A stretch of 53,690 nt of DNA, from IMG/VR virus record IMGVR_UViG_3300030060_000625, positions 1-53,690 of that record; one strand, given 5' to 3'. The translations under genes and the position numbers were made by a program. This document shows positions 9,494 through 17,137 of the stretch, in pieces. Numbering within the stretch: position 1 is the first letter of the stretch; the number at the start of each line of letters is the position of its first letter. The notes beneath the pieces are model-generated. The model did not search any database and was not told where the DNA came from. It saw nothing but the letters and a program-made list of their open reading frames with translations. This stretch comes from a virus.

Positions 9494-11004
9494 TACATTC
9501 TAGCCCCTGGAGTAAATTCTAGTTCAAATCCTTTTAGTGTTATAGGAGGATTACCTGATTCGTCTTCAACTCTTATAACTACTGTAAACCCACTACCCTC
9601 TACACTTTGTCGAACAATGGGTATTCCTGTTGCACCGTACACGGACGTATCATAGGTTCCTGTTCCGTATACAGCGGCTGTGCTTTGTGTTGTTAAAGTA
9701 TAAGCTGCAGGTTGCGGAGAACTTGCATCTTCAAAATCATACTTTACAAATAAAGATGCGTTAACGCTTCCTTCTGTATCAAAGTTAAGATTGATACGCT
9801 GCATGTTTTTGCGTATACCCGCATCTCCCATAGTGAGGTCAGGAGAACGGTATATCGCTCTTATGTTTGTTCCGTCAAAATCATTACCTAGTTCTTGTCT
9901 AAAAACATATCCATCAAAACTACCATGCACTACAGTTTCATTGGTTCCTATAAAATCAGAGTCAGCAGAAGCTGCTTTGATACCTTTTAAATCTGCGTAT
10001 TCCCACCCTATCTGTCCTTGTGGGTTTGACTTGATAACGCCTATAATACCTTGTGCGCCAGCCTCTGAACCACCTATGGTCGGATAGAACAGTCGGTACT
10101 GACTTTTTGTTCTAATAACGGTAGAGCATACATTATCAAAACCAATCTCATTAATACGTTGTTGTATTTGTTTTGATACAGTTCCTAGTTCTACGTCACC
10201 AATTCTAGCAGTACCAGCAATTGTACGTAGACCGTCTGGTGCTAGAAAGATTAAGTCACCACCTATTTCCTGCACACTGTTGCCATCGCTACAACCAATG
10301 TTACGAGACACTGGTGCAATTGCAAAGTCAGAACTAGAACTACCTGTTAGTTTGAATATTCTGTCTTTGCCAAAGATAATAAGTGACTCACGAAACGATT
10401 TAAGAGCAACAACTTCTGTGTCTACTTTTACACTGCCAGAACCAGTTCCTGTATAATCAGATTCATCAAACGGCACTGTAAACTGAACCTGTTGTTTTGC
10501 AGCAGAAGTACCAGCATAAAAAATGTGGTTTTTAAATGCTGCTACTGATGTAGCGTTAGCTGGTGCGCCTGAAGCATTTAGAGCAGTTAGCGTACCACCA
10601 GTAGTGTACCTTGCTGGTGTGTTAGCACCATCAATCCATATAATAGAGTCCGTTCCGTTAAAGTTATATTTTTCAAAGCGTGGTCTACTAGGTGTGTTAG
10701 CTTGAGTACCAATAGAAGACCAAGCACTTCCCGTTCCAAACTTAACCGCTGTGCCAGAAATTGCTATAACACCGCTGTTAAATACAGCTACACCTGTAAC
10801 CTTATTACTCCCGTTAACTTGACCAGAGGCAAACTTAGTTGTTCCATCTATACGTCTGTAGCCACCCTTAACAGACGGCTCGTAATTTTGTAGTATACTA
10901 GCAGCACCCACAGGCATTGTGTACACATCACGGTCTAGAACAAGACCTCCTGACGTTGTAACAACGTAGGGTGATATATACTCAGGTGCGGTTATTTGTG
11001 CCAT
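9493..11004 (-). CDS. Tail hub/nozzle protein (P22 gp10 / T7 gp12-like place)
   Basis: A 503-residue beta-rich protein with repeated blade-like strands (VAVFNSGVIAISG, SVAAFKNHIFYAG, DRIFKLTGSSSSDFAIAP, GGDLIFLAPDGLRTI). Together these suggest a beta-propeller with a C-terminal beta domain. In short-tailed phages the proteins that close the tail, P22 gp10 and T7 gp12, are propellers encoded next to the head-tail adaptor, exactly as here. The length is close to P22 gp10. The identification rests on repeat pattern and gene order. The start overlaps a 45-residue small gene. Confidence 0.75.
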   Translation of the reverse strand: MAQITAPEYISPYVVTTSGGLVLDRDVYTMPVGAASILQNYEPSVKGGYRRIDGTTKFASGQVNGSNKVTGVAVFNSGVIAISGTAVKFGTGSAWSSIGTQANTPSRPRFEKYNFNGTDSIIWIDGANTPARYTTGGTLTALNASGAPANATSVAAFKNHIFYAGTSAAKQQVQFTVPFDESDYTGTGSGSVKVDTEVVALKSFRESLIIFGKDRIFKLTGSSSSDFAIAPVSRNIGCSDGNSVQEIGGDLIFLAPDGLRTIAGTARIGDVELGTVSKQIQQRINEIGFDNVCSTVIRTKSQYRLFYPTIGGSEAGAQGIIGVIKSNPQGQIGWEYADLKGIKAASADSDFIGTNETVVHGSFDGYVFRQELGNDFDGTNIRAIYRSPDLTMGDAGIRKNMQRINLNFDTEGSVNASLFVKYDFEDASSPQPAAYTLTTQSTAAVYGTGTYDTSVYGATGIPIVRQSVEGSGFTVVIRVEDESGNPPITLKGFELEFTPGARM

Positions 11005-11119
11005 TTAGTTTCTTCAATCTCTTTTGCCTAGCTATCCACATCTTAACAAGCTCTGGATCACGCTCTTGTTTTGTTGCACTGTGAGAGTATTTACCTTTCT
11101 TGTTCTGAATTTTAGCCAC
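10982..11119 (-). CDS. Small basic protein, 45 aa, GTG start
   Basis: A 45-codon frame with a GTG start whose G is shared with the TAG stop of the adaptor gene, so it would be translated by coupling. It ends 23 bases inside the next gene. The product is strongly basic (AKIQNKKGKYSHSATKQ, then IARQKRLKKL). It fills an otherwise empty gap between two genes that elsewhere in this block always touch. I do not recognise it. Confidence 0.55.
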   Translation of the reverse strand: MAKIQNKKGKYSHSATKQERDPELVKMWIARQKRLKKLNGTNNRT

Positions 11120-12210
11120 TACGTGTTTACCTTAATAAGTTTACCAGAAGAACGTAAACCCCGTGCGTACATGTAGTTCTTTCTGTTTAGAAGTTCTACA
11201 CGCATACGTTTGATACCTTCAAAGTAATCTTTTTCTGCTGCTTCCTTACCAGCAACGTTGGCTCTCATCATGTAGGTGTAATATTTTGCTCTGTTAACGA
11301 TGATGTCGTGAAACCTAACAGGTAATGTAGGAATATCTGTGTATGCAGATAAATCAGTGTGTGTTTGGTAGTATTGATACGACACACTTAACACACGATT
11401 AGGAATAGGAGACAAACCGTATTTTTCATCATTTGTTTTATAAACGTAATGTGGTAAAGCAAACTGGTTGGCAGATGTTTGATCTAGGTCTGTTTCTGAA
11501 AAAGTTTCAAACCACTCATCGTGAGATATGTAACGTAATTTGTGTGGTTGCTCGTTCTCAACAGCTTCTATTGTATCTATCTCTGCTTCACTACCGCTTG
11601 ACTCAGCAAGACCAACATATGTTGTTGTAGCTGTAGCTGTAAACCTATTAACTTGCCACTCACCATCTCCAGCATCTGTAACACTTAGTGTGGCACTAAG
11701 ATTCTGTGTTCCTCCAGAAGATGTGCCTACTTTTAGTGTTACATCATTAGAAAATGTACGTGTTCTAATAACATACTCTTTGTTAATGATAGTCTGAATA
11801 GTTTGTGTTACCTCTGCGCTTGATAGCCTTAAAGCTCCAGCTATAGAAGCACCTGAGTTTGTAGTCTCAACTTTTATTGGTGATCCTGATACTACAGTCC
11901 AGTTAAGTATGTTTGTGTTAAACGTTCCGTTAGTAATTAAATTTTTAGGACGCAACATAAATGTGTCCCAATCAATCTTACGAAAGTCAGAGGGCAACAA
12001 GTATTCTTGTGTGCCAGCAACTATATCGTCAGTTCTATTTGCAATCAAATAAGGCCACTCAATCTCTGCATTGTAGATATCGTTGATGGCTTTATTTACA
12101 ACATTTTTTACTGTCGTCTGTACGCCTCTTGACGAACCAAAGGTTGTAGAGGTAAGCTCTATTTCATTTAGTTCATTGAGAACATTATTTACAATAGTAA
12201 GATAATTCAT
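11119..12210 (-). CDS. Head-tail adaptor/tail tube-like protein with an inserted sugar-binding-like domain
   Basis: A 363-residue protein. The N-terminal 85 residues and C-terminal 140 residues are helical and match the general pattern of podovirus adaptor or tubular proteins (T7 gp11 / P22 gp4 type), with an N-terminal helix pair ending near EWPYLIANRTDD. Between them, about residues 93-215, lies a separate beta domain that starts LITNGTFNTNILNWT. This is the hallmark opening of CBM4/9-type carbohydrate-binding jelly rolls, and the domain continues with matching strands (RTRTFSNDVTLKVG, NRFTATATTTYVGL). The insertion suggests a surface domain on the tail collar that binds glycans. The adaptor role comes from gene order and helix pattern; the insertion is visible in the sequence. 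Confidence 0.75.
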   Translation of the reverse strand: MNYLTIVNNVLNELNEIELTSTTFGSSRGVQTTVKNVVNKAINDIYNAEIEWPYLIANRTDDIVAGTQEYLLPSDFRKIDWDTFMLRPKNLITNGTFNTNILNWTVVSGSPIKVETTNSGASIAGALRLSSAEVTQTIQTIINKEYVIRTRTFSNDVTLKVGTSSGGTQNLSATLSVTDAGDGEWQVNRFTATATTTYVGLAESSGSEAEIDTIEAVENEQPHKLRYISHDEWFETFSETDLDQTSANQFALPHYVYKTNDEKYGLSPIPNRVLSVSYQYYQTHTDLSAYTDIPTLPVRFHDIIVNRAKYYTYMMRANVAGKEAAEKDYFEGIKRMRVELLNRKNYMYARGLRSSGKLIKVNT

Positions 12211-12368
12211 TATTCCTCACAATCATTGCAACGACAAGTTTTACAAACCTCTACTTGCTGGCTTCCAGTGTCACTACTATGATTTCTAAAAGATCGTACT
12301 GTTGACAAAGTTTTAGTAAGTTTATTGCTACAATGAGAGTCATATCCACAATTACTACATTTAGCCAT
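12210..12368 (-). CDS. Small zinc-ribbon protein, 52 aa
   Basis: A 52-residue protein with cysteines in pairs at both ends: CSNC near the start with another Cys nine residues after the pair, and CKTCRCNDC at the end. This is a likely structural zinc site. The ATG overlaps the TGA of the basic protein upstream (TGATG), and its TAA overlaps the ATG of the adaptor gene (TAATG), so both junctions are coupled and support a real gene. The function is unknown. Confidence 0.75.
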   Translation of the reverse strand: MAKCSNCGYDSHCSNKLTKTLSTVRSFRNHSSDTGSQQVEVCKTCRCNDCEE

Positions 12369-12667
12369 CAGCATTTCCACCTTCGTCTGGCTTGCCTGAT
12401 GCGCGAGTTAGGATCATTTCTAGTTTTAGCAGAACTACGTTTCAGTTGACCTGCAGACCTAGCGCAATAACTCTTTCTACGTTTGGCTGCTTTACTTCCT
12501 GCTTTAACTTTACCAGTAACAGCACCTTTTAGCTTGGACCCTGGATTAGCTCTACGGTGTGCAGCAATACCTTTTTTTGTCATACCAGCACCCTTTTTAG
12601 TTGGGCGATAGTTTGCTCCTTTACCTCTAGTAGTTTTAGGTATTGCTTTTTGAGGTTTACGTGCCAT
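12368..12667 (-). CDS. Small highly basic conserved phage protein, 99 aa
   Basis: A 99-residue protein with close to a third Lys/Arg. It contains the run KKGAGMTKKGIAAHRRANPG followed by SKLKGAVTGKVKAGSKAAKR and a KSYCARSAGQLKR segment. I recall this pattern from many marine phages, where it is a short protein of unknown function. The start is the ATG at 12667 that overlaps the previous TGA. It may bind packaged DNA or be a minor virion protein. That is inference from charge and from its place among capsid and tail genes. Confidence 0.8.
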   Translation of the reverse strand: MARKPQKAIPKTTRGKGANYRPTKKGAGMTKKGIAAHRRANPGSKLKGAVTGKVKAGSKAAKRRKSYCARSAGQLKRSSAKTRNDPNSRIRQARRRWKC

Positions 12668-12876
12668 CAATCCTTACCGTATTTAGATACCTTGCCTCCG
12701 TAGGCATATTTACGTCCACGATACATCATGCCGCCGCCCATCATCTTCTTGGGTTTGATCATGCCGCCGCCCATCATCTTCTTAGGTTTCTTTTTCATCT
12801 GCGCGGCTGCAGTTTTCATCGGTTCCGTTTTGTTACCGTCATTGTCAATGTCAATATAATCTGGTTTCATAGCCAT
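12667..12876 (-). CDS. Small Met/Gly/Lys repeat protein, 69 aa
   Basis: A 69-residue protein with two tandem copies of KPKKMMGGGM (residues about 32-51), followed by YRGRKYAYGGKVSKYGKD. The DNA of the two copies is also nearly identical (around 12722-12785). The GG-x-V/K pattern at the C-terminus recurs in several other proteins of this genome. It is coupled to the next gene by TGATG. Function unknown; probably a small virion component. Confidence 0.75.
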   Translation of the reverse strand: MAMKPDYIDIDNDGNKTEPMKTAAAQMKKKPKKMMGGGMIKPKKMMGGGMMYRGRKYAYGGKVSKYGKD

Positions 12877-12888
12877 TATTAGATTCCT

Positions 12889-13380
12889 TTATGTTGCTGC
12901 AAACACACGCACGTTAGCGGTGCTGCCTGAAGAGTTATAACATTCGATGCGATCAATAGTATCTGCAGTCCAGTTTGTTTCCCAAGTATCTTGTTCTGCA
13001 AGATAATTTGCTTCACTAAATGATCCAGCAACATCACCTCTATTACGGCTAAGATCATCTGCAAGACAGAACGGAATACCTGCTTGTAACTTAACAACCC
13101 ATGCGTTCTCTAGGTTACTGCCAGCAACGGTGCCACCCTCATTACACATAAGCTGTATCTCTACAACCTGATCTGACTCAACCCACAAGAAATCAAAGTC
13201 ATCTAACATCGTGTCATTCCATACCTCTACTAGCGTACCGTTAGTAATAGAATAACGTTTGTCAAAGTAATGTGTTATTGTAATTGAGTCTGTAGCTGTA
13301 GTGCTGCCACCAGTGATGGTGTGCGAGTCATCATCTGGTATATCTACAGTAAAGTGTGTGGTGAGGCTTAGAGTAGCCAT
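12889..13380 (-). CDS. Beta-rich virion protein, possible decoration protein, 163 aa
   Basis: A 163-residue acidic, Thr/Ser/Asp-rich protein predicted from composition to be beta-strand throughout (TLSLTTHFTVDIPDDD, SITITHYFDKRYSIT, VVEIQLMCNEG). It has no signal peptide. Its position between capsid genes and tail adaptor, and its composition, suggest a capsid decoration or head-completion protein. I do not recognise a named family. Confidence 0.75.
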   Translation of the reverse strand: MATLSLTTHFTVDIPDDDSHTITGGSTTATDSITITHYFDKRYSITNGTLVEVWNDTMLDDFDFLWVESDQVVEIQLMCNEGGTVAGSNLENAWVVKLQAGIPFCLADDLSRNRGDVAGSFSEANYLAEQDTWETNWTADTIDRIECYNSSGSTANVRVFAAT

Positions 13381-13404
13381 TATAATTTCTCCGTTTTCTA
13401 GAAA

Positions 13405-14043
13405 CTATTTACCCCATTCTTTCTTCAGGTAATTCTGTACAAGAACAGATTTGGTAAAAATTTGCGGTGCTTCTTTATTCTGTGATAAAAATTGATTTAC
13501 CTCATATAGATTTTTTAGTATGAAATATTGTTGATACGAAATATTAGAAGACATCCAACCTAGTATGTTTGTTCTAACTCCAGAGGTTACTTTTGTAACA
13601 CCGTGGGGATACGTGATAGGAAAGATAGCTGCTTGCCCCATCTCCAGTTTTCTAGAAATAACGCCCAACTCTGTTTCAAAGAATATCTCTCCACCTTCAT
13701 AGTTGTCATCCAGATTAATAGTAAAACCATAGTCAAAGAAGATATTATTGGATTTTGGACTTGCTTTAAAATTGTCAACATGAAGATTGTAGTAGTCTCC
13801 TTCTTCGTATCTGTTATAATAATTTACTGAAACTCTGTTGGGACAATACACTGTATCAACGTAGTGTGTGTCGTACATTTTAGAGATAATCAGTTTGCGT
13901 ACTTCATCTGGTACACTCTGTGATTCTTTGTTTTTCTTGATACCTGATATTGGTTGCGTTTCGTTACCGTCACCAAAAGTATCTTTAGTAATTTCATTGT
14001 AGCAGAAATCTGCTTCTTCTTTATTGAGTAGCTGTATAAACAT
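13405..14043 (-). CDS. 2-oxoglutarate/Fe(II)-dependent oxygenase
   Basis: A 212-residue protein of the prolyl-4-hydroxylase / PKHD type. The iron-binding facial triad is visible: H88 and D90 in YNLHVDN, and H147 in YPHGV. R157 in SGVRTNILGW is placed to bind 2-oxoglutarate. The strands between them (FTINLDDNYEGGEIFF) are typical of the double-stranded beta-helix core. All four key residues are present, so it should be active. Members hydroxylate amino acid side chains or nucleobases; the substrate here is not known. It is encoded among capsid genes, so modification of a virion protein is one possibility. Marine phages often carry such genes. Confidence 0.9.
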   Translation of the reverse strand: MFIQLLNKEEADFCYNEITKDTFGDGNETQPISGIKKNKESQSVPDEVRKLIISKMYDTHYVDTVYCPNRVSVNYYNRYEEGDYYNLHVDNFKASPKSNNIFFDYGFTINLDDNYEGGEIFFETELGVISRKLEMGQAAIFPITYPHGVTKVTSGVRTNILGWMSSNISYQQYFILKNLYEVNQFLSQNKEAPQIFTKSVLVQNYLKKEWGK

Positions 14044-14084
14044 AGTATGACCCTTTCACAAATAATTGAACACAGCAAGAAAGG

Positions 14085-14109
14085 TGTGGGATTTTTACAG
14101 AACCCCACA
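14085..14109 (-). terminator. Hairpin between decoration protein and oxygenase genes
   Basis: A 6-bp perfect inverted repeat (TGTGGG / CCCACA) with a 13-base loop lies in the 78-base gap after the 155-residue protein. No strong T-run follows on the leftward strand, so it is at most a partial terminator or an mRNA-stabilising structure. Confidence 0.3.
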
Positions 14110-14121
14110 AAACTGTTAGAA

Positions 14122-14589
14122 CTACGTTCCAGTTGAAACTGTAGCTGATTCGACAGGGTTACGAGAGATGTCGCAGATAACAGCGTGTACGCGCATACGC
14201 AACGCAGTTGTTCCACTAGAACCACCATCAAGAACCGTAACTTGAATCGCGTTAGCAGAGGTAACAGTGTTAATCCCTGCTGCTTTCAAATTAAATTGAA
14301 TAAGCGCAGCAGAGTTAGAGCCTCCACCGTCAACTAGCGAATCAACATCCGTCGATACACCAACGTCAAGAGTAATTTGTCCATTACCTGAAGCTTCTAG
14401 AACTTCTAGGCAACCACCGATTACCATTGTGTCTGCAGGAAGATCAATAAGTTTTACTATATCGTCTCCTGCAAGACTAGTGTTGTCTACAGCATCGTAT
14501 ACTGGAGAAGTAATGACATAAGGAACAGAAGCATTAGAAGGATGTCCTACCGTGCCTCCACCCGTAACTGTCCGATCATAAGTAGCCAT
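14122..14589 (-). CDS. Probable capsid decoration / head fiber-like protein, 155 aa
   Basis: A 155-residue beta-rich, Gly/Thr/Val-rich protein with a clear hydrophobic strand pattern (VKLIDLPADTMVIGGCLEVL, NGQITLDVGVS, ALRMRVHAVICDI). It follows the major capsid gene by 14 bases. A small beta protein directly after the capsid gene is commonly a decoration or stabilising protein. Role inferred from position and fold type; no named family recognised. Confidence 0.8.
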   Translation of the reverse strand: MATYDRTVTGGGTVGHPSNASVPYVITSPVYDAVDNTSLAGDDIVKLIDLPADTMVIGGCLEVLEASGNGQITLDVGVSTDVDSLVDGGGSNSAALIQFNLKAAGINTVTSANAIQVTVLDGGSSGTTALRMRVHAVICDISRNPVESATVSTGT

Positions 14590-14603
14590 GATTCATACCC
14601 TCC

Positions 14604-15575
14604 TTACGAGCCAAGATCAACAACACCAGAGAACACACCCTTGTAGCCATCGCCGCTACCGCGCAGAACTTTACGTCCGAAGACATGAAGACCACGAACA
14701 ATATCAGCAAAGCTGTCAGGGTCACGAATAACTTCCGTTTTGGCAATGTGAGAAGCCGTAGCAACAGCACTCATATGTCCATACAGGAAGATGTGTTCAC
14801 CAGCATTGGTCGATGAGAATGTGTGACTTGCTGCTGCACCAGCACCACCGTTAACGATAGCGTTAGTCTGATACAGTTTAAAGCCGTGAATGATTCGATC
14901 CGTTACCAGACCATTCATTAGCGCAGAACCTGCTTCTCCAGTAACACTGGAATCCATCAGTTTTGCATCAGCTTGACGCAGAACTTCATAGAACTCAGGG
15001 TCGGCAACCAACCAACGGTTTTCATAAGGGACATCGTTTTCATCCATAACCTTTGCAGCACTACTAATTGCATTGGCAAGTTCGTTACCCGTGCAAGCAG
15101 AACCAGTACCAGAACCAGTGATAGGAGACGAATCCGTACCCGTGTCACCTGCGCTAGTAGCAGCATTGCTGTAAATGTTGTTAAGAATGTTGAAGTCAAA
15201 CGCCTTCTTCAGAGTGTACGCACCAGAAGAAGTCGCCAGTGACTCAAAGTTAAGGTGAGAATGACGCTCTTCAATGTCATCTACCTTAAAGGCAAAATAG
15301 TTGCCCTGATCCACTACAAGCTGGATTTGGTCATCTGCCAAATCTTGCGTGTTAACTGTGGAACCGCGAGTATACGAAGAAACCGAAATGGTCGGCTCTT
15401 TAATGATATTCACGGTGTCACCAAAGTTCTCAATCTCTCCTGAGTAATCGGTGTTGGTAATAGCTTCCGCTACCGAAGACCTACGAAAGTATTTGAGTAC
15501 CTTTTGACTGTAAATAACAGGTACGAAATTACCTGACGGTAAGTTTGCGTATCCTGCAGCACTTGCATAAGCCAT
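14604..15575 (-). CDS. Major capsid protein
   Basis: A 323-residue protein immediately downstream of a scaffold-like gene and two genes from lysozyme. The sequence has the features of an HK97-fold coat protein of podoviruses. An N-terminal arm (FVPVIYSQKVLKYFRRSSVA) is followed by the pattern GDTVNIIKEPTISVSSYTRG. The long spine helix region holds VDDIEERHSHLNFES and LKKAFDFNILNNIYSN. A peripheral region follows with NRWLVADPEFYEVLRQ. The C-terminus carries a beta segment (IHGFKLYQTNAIV) usual in P22-type coat proteins. Gene order is scaffold, coat, decoration. Confident as coat protein; the P22-type subgroup is inference. Confidence 0.92.
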   Translation of the reverse strand: MAYASAAGYANLPSGNFVPVIYSQKVLKYFRRSSVAEAITNTDYSGEIENFGDTVNIIKEPTISVSSYTRGSTVNTQDLADDQIQLVVDQGNYFAFKVDDIEERHSHLNFESLATSSGAYTLKKAFDFNILNNIYSNAATSAGDTGTDSSPITGSGTGSACTGNELANAISSAAKVMDENDVPYENRWLVADPEFYEVLRQADAKLMDSSVTGEAGSALMNGLVTDRIIHGFKLYQTNAIVNGGAGAAASHTFSSTNAGEHIFLYGHMSAVATASHIAKTEVIRDPDSFADIVRGLHVFGRKVLRGSGDGYKGVFSGVVDLGS

Positions 15576-15585
15576 TGCTTATACT

Positions 15586-15599
15586 CCTTTTACAAAAGG
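15586..15599 (-). promoter_or_regulatory. Inverted repeat covering the major capsid ribosome site
   Basis: On the leftward strand the sequence CCTTTTGTAAAAGG is a perfect palindrome, and its right arm is the Shine-Dalgarno of the capsid gene (AAAAGGAG). Folding would hide the ribosome site. With so short a loop the structure is weak, so effects on capsid translation are speculative. Confidence 0.3.
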
Positions 15600-15609
15600 T
15601 TTTAGTTTA

Positions 15610-16515
15610 TTATAGAGAATCTACTACTCGCCCATCTTTAGCTGCTTTGTCTATATCCTTTTCAAGAGCAGCATATTCATGGGGTTTTAGTTTAGAGATT
15701 TCATCAATAGTCCAAACTTTTGTGTCGTCTTGCAGTTCTTCAATATAACGCCGTTGTTGCGTTTTTGTAACTGCTTCAGCCGCACTACGTTTAGGTTGTT
15801 GTTGATTACTCTTTGTAGTAGCTCTCCTCTTTGACCTCGTTTTAGAGGAAATACCTTTATCTGCTTTGTACAAGTCAATAACTCTTGCGGCCCATTTAGC
15901 ATCAGTATTATTTTTATAGATACCATCTGAGATAGTAGAAGGTTGTTCGTCAAGCCAGTTAAGAAAATCATCACTACTTTTTAGATTACCGAAATCAGAG
16001 TGCATTGTTAGAAGTTCTTGTTCTGCAGTTTGCACAACAGCTTCTTGCTCTTTAATTTTAAGGTCTTCTAAGCGTGACTCAATATCTTTGACTCGATCAC
16101 TTGCCTTCAAAGCTGAGATAGTTTCAACAACATCGTAAACATCTGGATACTTTTCACGGAACTCTGTCAACTCTTCCTCTGTCTTGGGCAGCACTGGTAA
16201 TTCACTAGATTTTTCTGCCATCGAAAGTTGGGCTTCAAGAAGTTCTTGTTGCTGTTTCCATTCGTTTAGTTTGTTGTCGTAATGCTTCTTTAAATCACCA
16301 TAACGTTTTTTATAGTCATGTTCATTTTCAGCATTACCTTGTCTATCTACCAGACCCTGCTTTTTAGGTTTCGGAGTAGCCATATCAATTGGGTCTTCCA
16401 CCTCGTCATCGTCTGGTTCATCTAAGCTATTCCTATACTGATTCTCGTATGGGGTAGGCTCAAGTTCTTCGTTGTACTCCTCTTCTAAAGCTATATCATC
16501 ATTACGTACAGTCAT
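15610..16515 (-). CDS. Scaffolding protein
   Basis: A 301-residue, highly charged protein directly upstream of the coat gene. Residues 1-60 are acidic with proline (EEEYNEELEPTPYENQYRN). The central part (about 65-180) is a long coiled coil of Glu, Lys, Leu and Gln (KKRYGDLKKHYDNKLNEWKQ onwards). The C-terminal part is basic (SKTRSKRRATTKS near 225), then helical. This acidic N-terminus, coiled coil and basic C-terminus is the typical design of podovirus scaffolds, where the basic end contacts the coat. It has its own good ribosome site (AGAGAGG before ATG at 16515). Confidence 0.88.
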   Translation of the reverse strand: MTVRNDDIALEEEYNEELEPTPYENQYRNSLDEPDDDEVEDPIDMATPKPKKQGLVDRQGNAENEHDYKKRYGDLKKHYDNKLNEWKQQQELLEAQLSMAEKSSELPVLPKTEEELTEFREKYPDVYDVVETISALKASDRVKDIESRLEDLKIKEQEAVVQTAEQELLTMHSDFGNLKSSDDFLNWLDEQPSTISDGIYKNNTDAKWAARVIDLYKADKGISSKTRSKRRATTKSNQQQPKRSAAEAVTKTQQRRYIEELQDDTKVWTIDEISKLKPHEYAALEKDIDKAAKDGRVVDSL

Positions 16516-16590
16516 CTTTACCTCTCTTTCGTGGGGCCGTACTGAACCAGGATAAATTAAAAAAGTTCATCCAAAAAGTTACTAGCATAC

Positions 16591-16648
16591 GGGTAGCCTA
16601 CGGTAGGTTAGCAATGGGGCCAAACAACACCTTGTTACTTGGGTAGCC
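16591..16648. repeat. Short direct repeat in the spacer before the scaffold gene
   Basis: The 139-base spacer between lysozyme and scaffold holds GGGTAGCC twice, exactly 50 bp apart, each preceded by TTACT. This is one of the few gaps in the late block. No convincing promoter is seen, so it may be a processing or regulatory site for the capsid genes. Confidence 0.4.
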
Positions 16649-16654
16649 ATTGGT

Positions 16655-17137
16655 TTAAAGGAACATCTGATAAAATTCAGAATTACGATGTTCCAATTCT
16701 TTTACTTCGCCATAACCATTGCGATAGTATCTCTTATATTCCTTGTGCATTGTTTCCGTATCATTATCTATAGCTGCAGCTACAAACTTAGGAAACTTAC
16801 GTAGTCCGTTTGCACCAAGGTTAAAAACAAAATCAGTAAACATTTCTTTACAGTTTTGCGGAAGGCTGTCAAAGTCACCACTGGCGTATTCAGAAATAAC
16901 ATTACTAGCACCATCGCAAGCATTAAGTATATCATGTATTAGTAACTTCTCTATTTCGTCGTTACTAACACCCTCTTGCATCCATTCTTCGCTGTCTAGT
17001 AGTTTGTGTCCGTAACCAATAGTGTCGTTACCGCCTTCTGGTGATTTGTGCGGATACCATGTACCATCTTGAAAACCAGCTTTACCGCCGTTCTCGACAC
17101 ACTTAATATATTCTATAAATTGTCCACGTATTTCCAT
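16655..17137 (-). CDS. Endolysin, GH24-type lysozyme (muramidase)
   Basis: A 160-residue enzyme expected to cleave the glycan strands of peptidoglycan. The catalytic glutamate is E15 in IKCVENGGK. The conserved glycine-rich hairpin reads NDTIGYGHKL (residues 37-46), with T39 in the position of the T4 lysozyme threonine. The C-terminal lobe shows the usual FVFNLGANGLRKFP motif (N-x-G followed by F-P). There is no signal peptide, so it should need a holin. A holin-like gene is far away at 45376-45783. The ATG overlaps the stop of the upstream gene (TAATG). Confidence 0.93.
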   Translation of the reverse strand: MEIRGQFIEYIKCVENGGKAGFQDGTWYPHKSPEGGNDTIGYGHKLLDSEEWMQEGVSNDEIEKLLIHDILNACDGASNVISEYASGDFDSLPQNCKEMFTDFVFNLGANGLRKFPKFVAAAIDNDTETMHKEYKRYYRNGYGEVKELEHRNSEFYQMFL

